The position numbers were made by a program, and so were the translations under genes. A stretch of 64,000 nt of DNA from Syngnathus acus (lineage: Eukaryota; Chordata; Actinopteri; Syngnathiformes; Syngnathidae): contig NC_051100.1 of assembly GCF_901709675.1 (NCBI RefSeq), forward strand, positions 10,016,786-10,080,785. Direction: 5' to 3'. Below are positions 13,577 to 27,955 of this stretch, piece after piece (positions within the stretch are counted from its first letter, which is position 1; each line of letters opens with the position of its first letter). The notes below the pieces were generated by a model. It had not been told where the DNA came from, made no database searches, and saw nothing but the letters and a program-made list of their open reading frames with translations.

Positions 13577-14415
13577 ACACATAATGAGTTTGCATATTTA
13601 GTATTAAAAGGTTGAGATGGAAGAAAAGTCTGTCTATCAAGGTTGGTATTTTTTTCCGTGTCGACCTATTTGTGTCTGTAATACGAGCTTCGATTCATGT
13701 ACTAAAATCAAAACGGTACCAAGGTGGCCTAAATGGATCCCTTTTATTCTTTTCTGACTGCGCAGGAGTGAAAGAGTTGACTTTTTTCCCGTGGTGTTCT
13801 TCAACACAGGCACCAGCACTCACTGGCACACACTGTCGCATAGGCTAAAAATATACTTGTTTTCTTTCTCATATAAACTCCAGGCAAAGTCCAGCTATTA
13901 TTTGGATAAGCAAATATTGGCACCCTTCCAGAGGGGCCCCTTTATTTTGATTATTTATATAAACAATCCATGTTCAGCATGCTTTTCGTTTGTCACTAGT
14001 TGCACACAAATCCTGCAAGTTATCTATCCAAACGTATTCTTCGTACTCGTGGGTTTTATAATTCAACATTTGCAAGTAATGCATCTTTCCCGAACAGTGT
14101 GCAGGTTTACAGACGAGAAGCACAAACAACAACTGTGCTATGATGCTCCTTTGTTGTTCTCACGCAGGCCTACACACCTACTTTTAACAAGCATGCTTTC
14201 CGTTCTCACCGCCATGTGCATACCAAACTCACTCACCAGCTACTACATTTGATGAGATAAAAGTATATTGAAGGTTTATTATATTATATTGGGGTTGTAT
14301 AAAAATATAGTGGAATTCCCATACTATTGCAATGTAGTTGTGAAGCAGGTTATTTGGGAGTAAGTCAATCTTTTTAAAACAACAGTACAGGTCTTATGAG
14401 GGATTAAGTTTTGAT

Positions 14416-14799
14416 TACCGTATTTTCTGGACTATAAACTGCACCGGACTATAAGGCGCACCTTCAATGAATGGCCCATTTTAAAACTTTGTACTTATAT
14501 AAGGCGCACCGGACTATGAGGCGCACCATTAATGCATCATGTCAGATCTTTAATCCAAATCAAATCATTCTCCATTTTATCTTTTTTATTTCAAATTCAG
14601 ACGCAACAAATTACTTTATAATCACAAAATAATGATCCATAGTCTTTTTGATTTGTGATTCATAGTCTTCAGCGGGCCACTTATGATTGATTTCATGACA
14701 CAATGCTTCGGCCAGTTTAAATTTGGTCCATATATAAGGCGCACCGGACTATAAGGCACACTGTCTTTAGGTGCGCCTTATAGTCCGGAAAATACGGTA
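14416..14799. mobile_element. TA-flanked MITE, copy 3 (GGAC subtype)
   Basis: The ends read TACCGTATTTTCTGGACTAT and ATAGTCCGGAAAATACGGTA. This copy carries a different interior from copies 1, 2 and 4: about 190 bases including 'tcaaatcattctccatttta' and 'cttcagcgggccacttatga'. The same interior recurs at 52068-52462, so the two form a subfamily marked by GGAC rather than GCAC in the terminal repeat. Confidence 0.85.
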
Positions 14800-17700
14800 T
14801 ATAGTTTTTGTACGATAAAACATAATTGGGTTTTAGTGTCCTTAATTGGAAAACCGTAAAACAGAGTCATTCCAACTACTTACCCATATGTGTTTTGCTC
14901 GGTTTTTACTGGTTGGAGGTAGGAGCATGATAATAGCAGGAAATGACAGACTTAAATTTAGTTGAATGAATGAATGGCAGCAAGTACGCATCTTTGTGCC
15001 ACATTCTGCTTTGATCCAGCCTCCGCAGGCATGTTCCCAGCTTTGATTTGAGTGAATGGGAAGGAAGGAGTTTTATTTGAGGAGTGGGAAGCCGCAGGAG
15101 GTAACACTTAGATTTTCGTGTCACTGCATCTGCGCAGACTCACAAACTATTCATCAGCCTGCACACATACAACGGAGCCTTTGGAGGAGCGCACAAACTC
15201 AAGAATACTGCCCGTTTGCAAATTTGATGTGTCATTTACATAGCAAAGGTAGTCATTACAGAGATGGAAACACATACACAACGACCTACATTCACAAACA
15301 CTGAAAAGACATCTTAAAAGCCCCGCTGAGATTCAAATAAACAGAGAAGTTGGGAGGTTTGTTTAATGCTCAACTGACCCCACATACAAAAATGGCATTT
15401 TAAGAAAAGCACATTTAACTGTGATCAGAAAAATGTTGAACGGAGGCAACTTGTTGCTGTCAACAAACAAGGGCAAGTCCAGGTACTGTGATTCATCTTT
15501 TTTAGATTATCATGACCTGGATAACTGAGAATCTACTCAGACATAATTTCATTGTGACATTTAGGTATACTTTAATTAACACACTTGTTCCTGTGGGATT
15601 CATTTTCACAAACCTTTGTCTAATTTCACAATTCACTTACAACACAGTGCATGTATTTCTTGAACGTCTCTTGTCATTTAGAGGTTTCTGCAGTTTTGGA
15701 GAATTGTTGATTCTTTTGGTCAACGCGGGGGACGAAGAAACACGACTCGGTGATATGGAAGTAATCAAGGCTTGCTATGCAATTACACTACTTAAACAGG
15801 TAGAACTGCATAAGGCAGCAAGGAACAAAGACTTGAGTCTGATTGCTTCCACCAGGGTCCATTTAATGATCTACAGAGACCCTAAGACACCTGTATCCGT
15901 CTCGACTGAGTATGAGTGACGATAAGCAGGAATGCGATGTATTTGCCGTCTAGTATTTTTAGTCCTGCTGATAACAGCATGCTGTGGAAGGACAAGGTTC
16001 TCCTTAGTTATGCAGAGTGGAAGAGAAGCTGTTAAAGGAAATGGCATTTTCTTCCAACAGAGAGGCTGAACAGCTGGCGAGCAACAGGCAGGACACTGCC
16101 ACTCCTATCTGCTCCCTCATCCACGTCTCATTGTGTTCCACAAATTTTGTTGGATAGGGGAGCTGAGCTGCCACCATTTTCCTCCACTCTGCCACTCGGC
16201 ACAGGAGAGCATGAAAGACAAGGGGGCTGTGGGCATGAGGTGAGGCGGTGGAGAGTAAACAGTGGCTCACATCCCTCGATCTCGTTGCTAGGCAACTTTT
16301 TGCCATGAGTGACAGCAAATGTCCTTTATGAACAAAGACAGAAGTAAAAGGAGAGAAAGGAGAGAGTGGTGCAGGGATGAACAGTAGACCAGAGTTGTGC
16401 AATGGGACAAATGCACTCACACTTGTATACTTGTACAATCTATCTAATATAGAATTGTACGGTGGTGTAGAAGTGCAATGCACCATTGTGAGAGGTGTTG
16501 CCAAATATGATGCCTCTGTAAAATAAGTTACTCAAATCTAAGAAATATCTGAGTTTGTGATGAAGTGTCACACCATTGTAAGCTAACAATACAAAATTAA
16601 TATTGAGCAGCAGCTATTTGGAAGGATATACACACAAGAAAATCACCTAACAAAGATACACGATTCTAAATAAATGTCAAATTATGGAGAACACATTCAA
16701 AAACACTTAATCTTCATTTTCTTTCACTCAACCACACGCGAGGCTGAAAAGGTGCGGTCACTGGTTTGTCCCTGTCAGCTTGACACGACGACAGAAAGAC
16801 GTCTGTTAATGGTTTGGGCAAATTTGCCACTACCACATTGAGAATTCATCCTTGCCAATAAGCTTGTGTATAAAGCTTCACATTTCAATGCATCTTTTAT
16901 TGCAAACATATGAAACCCCCTGAGAAGTACTGGATTTCAACACAGCTAACAAACCAAACTGGCATAAATGAACAAACAACACAGTACTTGCTCACATTTG
17001 AACGGCACAGATGTTCGACCTCATCCGTAAAGGAGATTATTCATTTTCCCCCCGCTCACAATTGTAAGGGTTAAAATTAACACCCACATAATGATTGCTG
17101 CCATAGTGATGGCTTTCATGGGACTTTTGGCAAAGAAGGGAGAGCGGGTTGCCAGATTAGGAGTGTTACTCTGCAGATGTGTGCAGAGGTGGTTCGGAAG
17201 TAAAGAGAAAATGACACTGGAAACCACATTGTAAACAGCAGAATAGCAGCGGAGGCAAGATGGCCAATGTTGTTAAATGACAGCAGATGATGCCAGATGT
17301 CTCGAAAAGTGAAGTGTGCCTCAAATAAACAAGAAGCAGATATGGATTGTTTTCTGCAATTATGCTCCAGAAATGTGACAAAGCTTAACTTGTGAAAAAC
17401 CAGTTCACAATGATAAGTGATTCTTCTTGCAGTGTGCTATGAATACATTTTAAAAAGCTCATTTAAATGCATCGGGACTACACGAGGGGCCAATTTTGTA
17501 AACAACCTGCACCTCGTGACGTCATGATGTGTGGATTAAAACAAATCATAGCCTAGCTGTATGCAGACTAAATATACTTTATAAAATCTGGCTAGAGCTC
17601 ACAAATAAGTGACTGAAGGGGTAGATAGAAATGGCGCTGAAGGAAGCAATGGGGAAATGGCCTGAGTTATTTCCATTCCCTCTGCCCGTTTATGGAAACA

Positions 17701-20334
17701 TTATGGGAACACGGCTCTGTTCTCATGGAGGACCAAGACGCTTTGGGAAGTGAGTTAAAGAAGAAGAAGTAAGTGAAGGAGAGTGTGGGTGAAAAAGGGA
17801 GGAGGGGCTGAAATAGTTCTTTTCCAAGTTTTCTCTTGAAAAGACCATGCTCTGTGTGTGTCCTGCATTGTTTAGCCCGCCCTCTGGCAAAGACCACAAT
17901 AGCCTCCATTTATCTAGCCCGAGCATCCAGCCTTATTGAAAAAAAATGCCGTGAAAGGCGAGCAAGCATCACATGTGCCAAGGTGACATGGCTTTTCCCT
18001 TGTTAACACTTAAGTATAGCATCCAGGGTCCACATAGCACAGTCCTCATGGCCGTGAGGGATTACTCTGCTGACATACCGGCGAAAAAGAAGTGGTACAT
18101 CTGTTCAATATATTTGCATTTCTATTGGTTGAGATCACAATGCACCACTTGACTCGATGGAAAGCGAACATTCTCAGTCAGGCGTGAGAAACCCTCCCCA
18201 TCAATGAGGCGTTTTTTTTTTCCCATCCTTTGGTTTCTTTAGCCGGTGTAACGGCACATCGCAAGGAGCAGCTTGCGCACAACGCAATCTGTCAGCCTTG
18301 AGACAGACTGGCCCAGTTTGCCCTGATTGGCTTCCTATCAATTCCTATTTGCGCTGTGTTCTCAGAAGCAGAAAGGGGACCAAGTGCCGTTTCAGGACAT
18401 TGCAATGTGTGCTATTCAGCAATCTGCAGCTCTAATTGCAGAGTGTGAGGAATTCTCCACATCTCGAGCAATGAGGCCCAACAGCTGCGGCGGGCATGGC
18501 ATGCGCTGGGTGTGTTAAAGTGAGGTTTGGCTTCTAAAAGGGTGTCAAAGTCTAATACCCCACTGGGAGCCACCCACACCTAAGCATAAGTACGCACAAA
18601 AGCTCACATGCAAACACATCAAGAAGTTTCTAATCACAACAATGCAACTTTCAGTCCTTTTCCATGTCCCGCAGCCTTAGGAATCATTTAATATGCTTTC
18701 ACACGTCTGACAAAAGTATTACCTTTTGTCATGATGATGGGCCAATAAAGTTTACACACCCCATAAAAGGTTATCTCATCAGAGTGTCACCCTTCCTGTT
18801 TGGAAAACCAAGATGTACACATGCATTGTACCTCCAGACGGCACAGTATTCACAGGACACCTGTTGAGGAAATGCTGCACCGAGAAATGTGTTTGGACTA
18901 ACTCTTGACTAGGACCTGACTGTTCTTTTTTTAAATAAATAATGAAGTGGCAGAATCCATATGAATGTTCTAAACTTAAAATTCATTGAGAGTAGCAGAA
19001 TTATGTTTCCCCAAAGTGGAAGTCAAAGGAGAAGCAACTCAACGCCCCTCCTCCCCCATGTCAACTCTTGAATCTTGAATCTTCTTCTACAGACTGCAAA
19101 CTAACAGATTGATTTAAACAGCATCTCTGCTGGTTACAGCCAAGTACTGCACTTGATTTATCAACATTTATGTCCATCCCCAATATTGACAGAATCCAAG
19201 TATATTGTTATAGTAAATGCTCAGTGGCTTGGTATTCTCTTTAAACTTGACATTGGCAGCTTGGGAACACAGTATTGACCCAAACAAAGTCACCTAATAA
19301 TTATTGGTACATTTGTGAAGATTGTATCTTGAGGGGCAGCTATCCTCTGAAAAATACATCTAGACAAGCCCACAAACCATACATTGACCATAACAAGTGC
19401 ATCGGAGAGGAAGTCATGTGTGGGTGTTCTTCCCCCCCCCCCCCCCCCCCGTTCAACACAATGCACGTCCCCATCCTCCTCTTCCTGAATGCTAAATGCG
19501 TAAAGTGTCTCGAGAGATAAGTGCAGAAGAATTCATTCCGTCCACAAGGAGCCAAGTGCACTGATGTGACCTGATGTACATGAGGCCCACCTCAAGTGAT
19601 TTGGTGACCTTTAACCTTGAGGACTGATCAAGGCCACTGATCTGATGAGGTGGACATTTGAGGCAAGGGGAGGGCAGCCAAATAAATTGAGGATAAATAA
19701 AAATAGGGGGGTGGGCTCAACAATAGCACAACAGTTGTAAAATGCATATCTCTTTTCACAACAGTAGAGCACTTCGGTATTATCTCTCCAAGGAGACCCC
19801 ACTAGTGGAAAGTTCAAGCACAAAAGAATTGTTTTTCATGGGCTTGCTTGAGTCATTGAATGGACGTGACCTCACAGAAGTAGAAGAAGGCCCGTAATTA
19901 TTTCTCTCGCTGTCTGTTTTTTTTTTGTTCCAGTAAAAGTATTCTGAGGAAGCACAAACTCCTTTCTTTGGAGAAAGAAAGTGATATTACAAAAGCATTG
20001 GACACAGTTCAGCTGTCTCTCAAGGTTATCAACAAAACTATACATTTGGAACGCTGCTATAGAAATATAGAAGTGTATGTTTGGTTGTTAATAACTATAA
20101 GTTGAAATTTGAAACTGCCGGTGAATTCAAAACTACCAGCACACCATTATGATCAAAATAAAAATATCCAAAACAAGAGATTTATCACATATCCCGCCAT
20201 GATGACAAAAAATATTCAGCTATAACAATAGGTTTACTATTTCGGTTTTTGTGGTGTTGTGGCTCTCATTATTATGAGAGCTGATTCTAATTTTGATCTC
20301 CATCAGTCACAAGAGCTAGCATGTCATTTATCGC

Positions 20335-20396
20335 TGTCAACTGTAGAGTTTTGTGATTAAAGGCTACACAAATAAATTTGACTTGCCTTATTTTGA
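20335..20396 (+). repeat. Possible retroposon 3' end
   Basis: The text 'gtgattaaaggctacacaaa' then 'taaatttgacttgcc' resembles the AATAAA-TTGACTTG ends of dispersed fish retroposons. It is only a tail and the family is not identified. Confidence 0.3.
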
Positions 20397-23300
20397 CAAG
20401 TTCTTCATTGTGTTGTTACTTGTGTTACGATATATTATATATAGGAATGTGACAAATACCGCAAATGAAAACTAAACCGCTAACAACCATCAGGAAATAA
20501 ATTCCTGAGGCACATCTCAGCAGGATCTCATCTTCTGAATCTTTGAAATAGTTTTCAAACAATTGAATTTTTTTTTTTTTTCTAACATGGTCACAAGCAT
20601 GTTTTTAATTTTACACTGACAACAAAACCCACAGGATACAAATCCACAACATTTCTGCCTCTCAGTCTGAAATGCCTTTCAATGTCAATTAACCATAATG
20701 ACAGGAAATAATTAACAAAGACTCAAGCTTCTATTTCCACCCTCCCTTAATACAAAGTCAAACGTTACCAGCACGTTGGAAAAATGATCATCCATCATGT
20801 GTGATCTGCTGGGAATGAGATTGTTTACGAACCTTACTGCAATGACATGGTTTATTTCAATAAGTTATCATCGACGAGAGGTCGAGAAATCCCATCTACT
20901 CTGTTTTAAGATTATTTAGGATTTTGCACTTAATCATATCTGAATTGTCTGTGACTATTTTTTCTCAGTGTCAATACATTAAAAAAAGAGATCTATCATC
21001 TTACTTTGTCCTCTGATGCTTGAACTTTTTAGTGTGGTTATACAGCTGCTCCGGTGGTCCTAGTCCAAGCACCTGGTTGAGCATGCATTTGTGAACTGTA
21101 CGTGGCCCTTCAGCCTTGTTTACATTGTCAAGAGGTTCCACAGGCAACCAGTAACAAAGCCTGGGCAAGGAACACACTGAATGTAATGAGCAGTAAGAAT
21201 TCAGTCCCTCTTTGATACACTACAGCCCAACATAGTACTGGTGACAGTTCCCGAGAATAAATTGCTCCTTCTTTTAAGCCAAATGGAAGATTTAAAAAGT
21301 AGCATTTGGTGTTAAATGTGTTGCCCCCTGGTTCTGGATCCAACTGGGTTCCCACCCACTGTGGCTGACATAGCCACAGCAGGTTTCAATACACTTGAGT
21401 AGAGGGGAGGAAGGCAGCAGTTTGTCTTGACCACACTGACAGAAGTGGGAGTAGGGTGGGGGGGGACAATCAGGCCACTGTCACTCTATATTATCTTCTA
21501 TCCGCAATCGTCAAGTGACACCTCGTCAAACCCGTGTGATAAAAAAGGATTATAAAAGAAACAAGTGACATGGCATATACTGCTCAACTTTCACTTTGTC
21601 TTGAGTCACTAATGCACACGTGCATCGTGGACTTCTTTTGACGACAACATAATGCATTTTTAGGCCAAAGACATTCGTCATCATTCAAGTAAAGTTATTT
21701 TTGTGTTTCAAGATACAGTATTTTAGTAATGATGGTTTAATGGTCGTGTATGGTCAAAGCTTAACCAGAAAACAGTAAGGTGCGGATAAAAAAATAAAAA
21801 TAAAAAAATGTAAAAATAATGCTTCAAACAATGAAATGAGAGAAAGGAAAAAAATGACACAATTATTTAATTTTAGATTTTACCATGATGTTTAAATTGA
21901 GAATACCCAGATCCATGAGTATTACTACTACATCTGTGTCACAATCAACATGCAAACGACCATAGTGTTGTTCTAGTCCCCCCCAAAAACATGCATTTAT
22001 TTATTAAACAAAATTCATTCCCATCTGATTTATGTCAGTGAAAACATACAGGAATAACATCCTCCTACCCATGTGTTCCGTCAGTGCTTTTACAAACAAC
22101 AGCCTACAGGCCATAAGCAGACGCTAATATGTCACATGCCAGACAGCTGGCAACATAAAAGAAACCCACCGAAAAAAAACAGACAGTTTCTCACGATTGA
22201 TAAAGGACTGTTTGGGGAGAAAGTTCCTTCCTGTGAGAGAGGAAAAAAAGCAGATACCCACAAGATTTTCACATTCCCGACAATGCTCAACACAAAGCAG
22301 CTGAGCAACACAAAGCAAATTTACAAATCAGTATTATTCAACCCCACGTACAGAACGACACTTGATAAAGGTGACACCCATCTGATGTGTCACCTAGGGT
22401 CAGGGATTTAATTTCTATGCAAAACGTATTTTGCTTTCTCGAGTCACTTTGACATTGACATAGTGGTTGTGAAGGTGTCTATGCCAGCAATATCCAAATA
22501 GGCGGGCATGCACAGTGGCTGACCACTTCATGGCACATTAGTCAAGGCTCTGCTCTATTGGACTTGCTAATTACAATCAGGCACTATCAAAAACAAGCAT
22601 TTTTTACGCTTTACAAGTCATCAATGGTTATTTACCTCGCTTCCATTTGAAACTAAAGGCTACAATTGATGTTGAGGAATCCAAAGTGTACATAAAGTCA
22701 AATATTTAAATACACAAGTTGTTTAAAAAAAATCACTGAAATAGAATAAATCACAATGTTTTCTTTGCATGTATATGAAAACAATAACCAATAAATAAAT
22801 ATAGAAATACACATTTTGCCTACCTTTTTGTAGGCACGCAAATATTTTGATAGCTTCCCTTTGCTTGGTCTTACTTCCGCTATCTCTTGTCATAGAAAAC
22901 TGAAATGATCTAGCACCATTACACATTTGGATCAGACCGTTGCGCTCCAGGCCTCACCACCTCAACTTATAACGGTAATATTAACCGTCTGAAAATAACC
23001 GTTTCATCCATACTTGTTAGCTGTTGACAGCCTAAAGGGACAAAGGTGTCAACTGACTAAAAACTACGTTGATTGGTGTATTGAATGTTCATAGACACAA
23101 GAACATGTTCATATAATTATTATATTTCACTTGAGTACATTGAGCTGAAAGATAAGCCAGAGCGCCATTGGATCTCTAGAGACATACAACCAAACTCCAT
23201 CACTGGGCCTTTTTTTAACAGTAGGAAGGTTGTATGCAGAGCAAATCCCTTCTTATCTTTCAATGGAGGCGAAGACCCCATTTTTTTAAGTCAACTGAAA

Positions 23301-25477
23301 CACACGAACTCAAGTTAACCCAAAGATTCATGACTGGTACTTGGACTCTGTAGCCTCTAGGTTAATGACTGGCCAATGCTTACTCGCTCCATTGTTGCTG
23401 TAGAAAAGACGTCGAGACAAAACATGTAGGGAGGATCAGCAACTTCAAGCGGCCTTTCCCTCCTCCAACATTCCTGTTATGGACATTAATGAGCCCCAAA
23501 GAGACATGGAGGTGCAGGTAATTCATCTTGGCAGGACACATTTTCTTACATGTTTGCAAATCCATAATGCACAAGTGTGGCAGCTTTTTTTGTGTGACAC
23601 TGTGAAACAACCCAGAATACAAAGAATGCTCAAAAACTCTGACCAAGGGTATTTTTGGCCGTTGACCCGGTAGATGTAATTTGGTGCTTTTGTTCATTTT
23701 GCAAGACTGAGGAATTAATAGCGATTACGGGTTAGTACGGCACGAGAGAGGCCCTCAGATGACCTCATTTTCACCTTTGTTCATGATAAGTAAAAAAAAC
23801 AAAAGCGGTTGGCAGCATTATACATCATGGTGCCATCTGTTGCATGATTGAGTTTGGACTCAAAAATGATGTGGGATTTTAAAAACGCTCTGAAAGAAAT
23901 GATTAAAGTCGATTGATGTGGCAAGATGCCAAAAAAAGTTGCAACTGAATATGTTGATGCTTACTGTATTTCCTAAAACGGTGGCCTCTGCTCAAATAGA
24001 TCATGTGTTAATCCCTGGGTGGCTCACCCATTTGAACAAATAAACGCCTCTCCTCAAGGCATCGGTTTTCTTCACAGCAAATAAAAAACAATTCCTGCCA
24101 CCAGTCACCTGAACGTACAATTACAACTGTTGAGATCTGTTGCGTCGTATCGACAGGTGCGAATATTATTTGTGGAAACTAAAGCAGGGGACAATTAGTT
24201 CCGGCCACAACTGTGCTTCAATATCAATAGGAAGCTTGAATAAAAACACACACAAATAGAAACTGTTAATGTGAAGCAGTTGTACATTCCATTCTCATTT
24301 TAACACGCAGGAATCAATTCTCTGCTAACCAACCAATGAATAGCAGCATATTTAGTTCCACTTCAACTCAAGCATATAAGCATCCTCTCAGATGGACATC
24401 TTTTTTTCAAATAGTCCCCGAGTACTCTCCGCATTTGAGTATAATGTCACTGTGTGAAGAAATACAGTTTTCATTGTCAGCAGAGTCAACTCCAAAATGG
24501 ATGTCGAGCTCTGAGTGTAAAGATGAGAGGCCACATTTTCTATTTCCTCTGCAGTCAGGCCATGCAAGAGCAGGCAGGGATGGCAGCAAGCTCAAACCTT
24601 TAACTTCTCTTTTGACGCCACATTCCGACTTCTCCTTTGTTCCCCTGCATCTCTGCAATACATCCCCAGAGGTTGACAGGGTCCTGACCAGAGATGGCAT
24701 GATAACCACTTGACATTTGTCGTTATACCATCTGCTACACCGAGCAAAACTTCCCTTCTGGCCATCACACGCCTTGTGCCTGGCACACAAATAAGCTTCC
24801 GGATGAGTGGCGCAGAAGCTACAGATATACTACAATTAAAAGACAGTGGCTAGATAAAGAGGCTTAAGATATTCCCCAAGTAGCCACTTTCACAAAAAAG
24901 CACTACTTCAGAAAGCTTTTAGTGACTATCTTTATCTATAGTATTCTTACATTTTGTAGACCCTGGAGTTGAGTTTTGCACTTGGTGAAAACAGAACACC
25001 TCAACAGTAGTCAGAATGCAGACTAGTAGTTTTTGTTTGCTTTTTTTCCTGCAGCAGAACACAAGTGGTAGTACAAAAAGTCCCTGCAGATGAGCTACTG
25101 CCACCCTTAAGTATACTCTTTGAGTCTGAATCATATCAGCAGAGTCAGATTAACCACCGCTTACTGTATACAAATAAACCAGCAAGCACAATATGACAGA
25201 CAATATATCCTCAAGCAATGCATACTGTAATATGTCTTAAAATCAAATTTCTTTGCATCACATAAAGTGGTCATAATGCACAAGCTATGTGATTAATACC
25301 ATGACACTGATTGACATCTACTCAGCTACAGGGCAATATCTGACATTTGTGAGGTTGTCTTGTGATACTCTGGGGTTGTCAACCTTCATCTCAGAGTACA
25401 ACCCTCTTTTTTGGCCCACTTTATATATTAAATTAAAATATTGTTAATATCAACCAAAATTATCCTCATGTGATAAT

Positions 25478-25600
25478 CTGGTGGCTAATCCAGGGTGCAC
25501 ACCACCTCTCAGCAAATCATCTTGGATAGGCTCCATGGAGGTCACCTGTGACTCAAATAGGGACGAGTGCTTGACTATTGGTGGGTGGATAAATGATTAT
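25478..25600 (+). repeat. Decayed copy of the SINE-like repeat (3' part)
   Basis: It shares the order 'ccagggtgcacaccacctct', 'ggataggctccatgg' and 'gtgggtggataaatg' with the 3' half of the intact element at 56273-56633, with many changes. Confidence 0.5.
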
Positions 25601-26219
25601 CATTGTTAAAACTTACTAAAGAGGAACACCACCTTTTAGTAGTTTTTCAGAGTATAGCCAACAGCACCCACATTGTCTCAAAAGCTGACTATCGGTGGGA
25701 AAAAAAATGATGACACAACCCAACCCAATGACAACATCTGCTTTCTCTGACAGTGATAACCAGGCTTTAAATCTTCCCTAAATCCAGACTGCAATCAAAA
25801 CAAAAACTGACAAAAAGATGAGGAGGGCATCAGGTTCTCACTACAGGAGCAGGCAACATGTGATCCCCAGCTGCTGGTTGGTTGGTTTTAAATCAACAAG
25901 ATTTAGTTGGGGAGGCCCCTACTGTGACTCTCTGCCAGCCAGCCGGTCTGTTGGTCATGACCAGACTAAGTCTCCTGATCCTCATCACATGGAGAATGTG
26001 TGTGAGGGGGTAGCAATGTGCCACCTCGGCGAAGTTTTATTTGCCCCTAAAAACATGATGAGTCAGCACAGCAGAAGGAAATAACATCATGAAGAGGCTA
26101 GGTGCTGCAAAAAGCGTGGTTTGACAAGAAGATATACCTGTCAGGTAATTTCCCATAACAGAACCCTCCCTAAACAGCTCGGCGTTATGGTAACATCTTC
26201 ATAGGGAAGTAGTGTGTCT

Positions 26220-26240
26220 CAAACACACACACACACACAA
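26220..26240. repeat. CA microsatellite
   Basis: A short run of about eight CA units within sipa1l2 intron 1. It is flanked by unique sequence. Confidence 0.7.
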
Positions 26241-27767
26241 CTAAGCAGTGTAACACTAGATGGGCGTTTCCAATGCCCCAAGGCCACAAGCCATCCTCAA
26301 CAACACTGCAATGATAACTTGAAATGTCCCGGAGGCATGTCACAGGAAGCCGTCCGTCTCTCTGACAAACCTGACAGGTGTCTTATTGTTCGACTGAGCA
26401 CACATTGTGCACATAACTTTATTTTTGAAAGGCATATCTATCAGCTTCAATTATCCATTGTGTGTTTATTCATGCAGAAGGTGTTTTTAGAAAGAAATGA
26501 GAACACAGTTCCGCTTCAATGGCCCTTTCTTCATGTTATTGCTGACTCTACAAAGGCATCTCAATGGAGGTGCGTGTGTGCTTGAGGCAGTTATTTACTC
26601 ACTGTGACCCTATCTTCCTTTAAAAAAAAAAAAAAAAAACTCTGAAAGTATACAAAACACAGACATTCCAAGAAGATCATTTTTAAGAACAATTCCACAT
26701 GAGCACACACATGCACCTCAACTCATTTGGAAGGTCACGTTTGAGTTAAGCAACCAAATTAATCTTTATCAGACATCAAACTATAAAAATAATTGTGCTT
26801 TAATGAAGATACTAAGTTAGGAACAGGAAAAAATATGTTTATTTGCCTGAAAAGCTAAGATGGGGAATATGAAACCAGAGGGAGATAAATGAGAGCACAT
26901 TCAATTATGCAATGATAATTTGCATTTGAACTCTGGTGTACCGTTTGAAGCTCTTTATGAGGAATTGAGATCTCGTGGGGTTTTCATTTCTTAGAGGAAG
27001 AGATCAGTGAGTATACTTGATTTAAGATTAACATGACTTGACTTGTTTAGTCTCTCATGGGACATAGGTCACAAAGGCAGCAATGAAACATGCATATTGT
27101 GCTCTGCTAACTGACAGATTACAATCATGCGCGGACTCAACTTGATAAGGAGGAAAATACTTCCTTGACAGCTTATACTGACTACATACTATAGTCGAAA
27201 TAAAGGAAATGAATCACATTGCAGTACAATTAAACGTCTACGAAAAAATAAAAAAGCAAATTTTACAGTCAAATCTTCTTGAAGAGGGAATTTAAAGGCT
27301 GAATTACAAGTGAACAACGAAATCTCTGTCGCCCTCTATTGCTAAAGCGACGACTGACTCCACGAAACAAACCCCATTCACAAATATTTCAAGGCGAATC
27401 TACCCCTTTTCCCCCCAAATAGTAAATACTAGTGTTAAACACCGAAAACAAAGTTCGACTCGAGTTTATTTGGAAGAATAACTATATTTAGTGAATGGAC
27501 ATTGAGGAAATAAGTTAAAACAACAAAACATGACATTTAATTTATAGGCGGAAATTAGTGATCAATCGTCCCATTTGTTTTGAAATGAAAACGCCCAAAA
27601 AATCACTTTAGCTTCAATTGTTGCAATTAAATTTGGAGTTTCTATCTCGTTTCGCTCTCGCAAGCGCTACACTTTTAATCTACACAACCACGTAGTCCTC
27701 CGTGCATATTTGTATTATATGCACAGAATTTTGTTCAATTAAAAGGGGGAAAATCCTTATGCCTTAC

Positions 27768-27955
27768 CTTACATTGAGAGCGTCGCCAGTTCGCCAACAA
27801 AGTATCCTTATCGGCCTTGCGCAGGATGCACGGTCGGGCTTGTACCTTTCTCTTTCAGCCTGAGCCTCCAGACTGAAGCGAGCGAGTGCAGACATCCAGC
27901 ACCAGCAGCACCTCGTTCGGCGATGACAGCACGCCGGGAGAAAGTCCCCGCCCAC
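27768..27955 (-). other. sipa1l2: Probable non-coding first exon of sipa1l2
   Basis: On the minus strand a strong donor, TGTAAG then GTAAGG (GT at 27767-27766), closes a GC-rich segment that differs from the AT-rich intron beside it. It sits head to head with map10, about 1 kb away. SIPA1L genes usually have untranslated first exons far upstream, and no other candidate is seen between here and 3605. The 5' limit is a guess and the link to the 1848-3605 exon is inferred, not shown. Confidence 0.45.

Larger units (their letters stand above)
3606..27767 (-). other. sipa1l2: sipa1l2 intron 1 (about 24 kb), no protein-coding gene seen
   Basis: This region is bounded by the acceptor at 3607-3606 and the donor at 27767-27766 on the minus strand. 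It is AT-rich with many small ORFs, none with recognisable protein content; the longest (about 150-165 codons near 13.8-14.25 kb and 16.0-16.5 kb) look like chance. Repeats inside it are listed separately. Homopolymer runs include G near 11029-11042 and C near 19433-19450. A long first intron in a developmental or neuronal gene often carries enhancers, but I cannot identify any from one sequence. Confidence 0.55.

Noticed and set aside
13791-14252. 153-codon plus-strand ORF in sipa1l2 intron 1
   Set aside because: No domain, no splice or promoter support, and composition like its AT-rich surroundings.
16004-16504. 166-codon minus-strand ORF in sipa1l2 intron 1
   Set aside because: No recognisable protein features, and there is no evidence of neighbouring exons.
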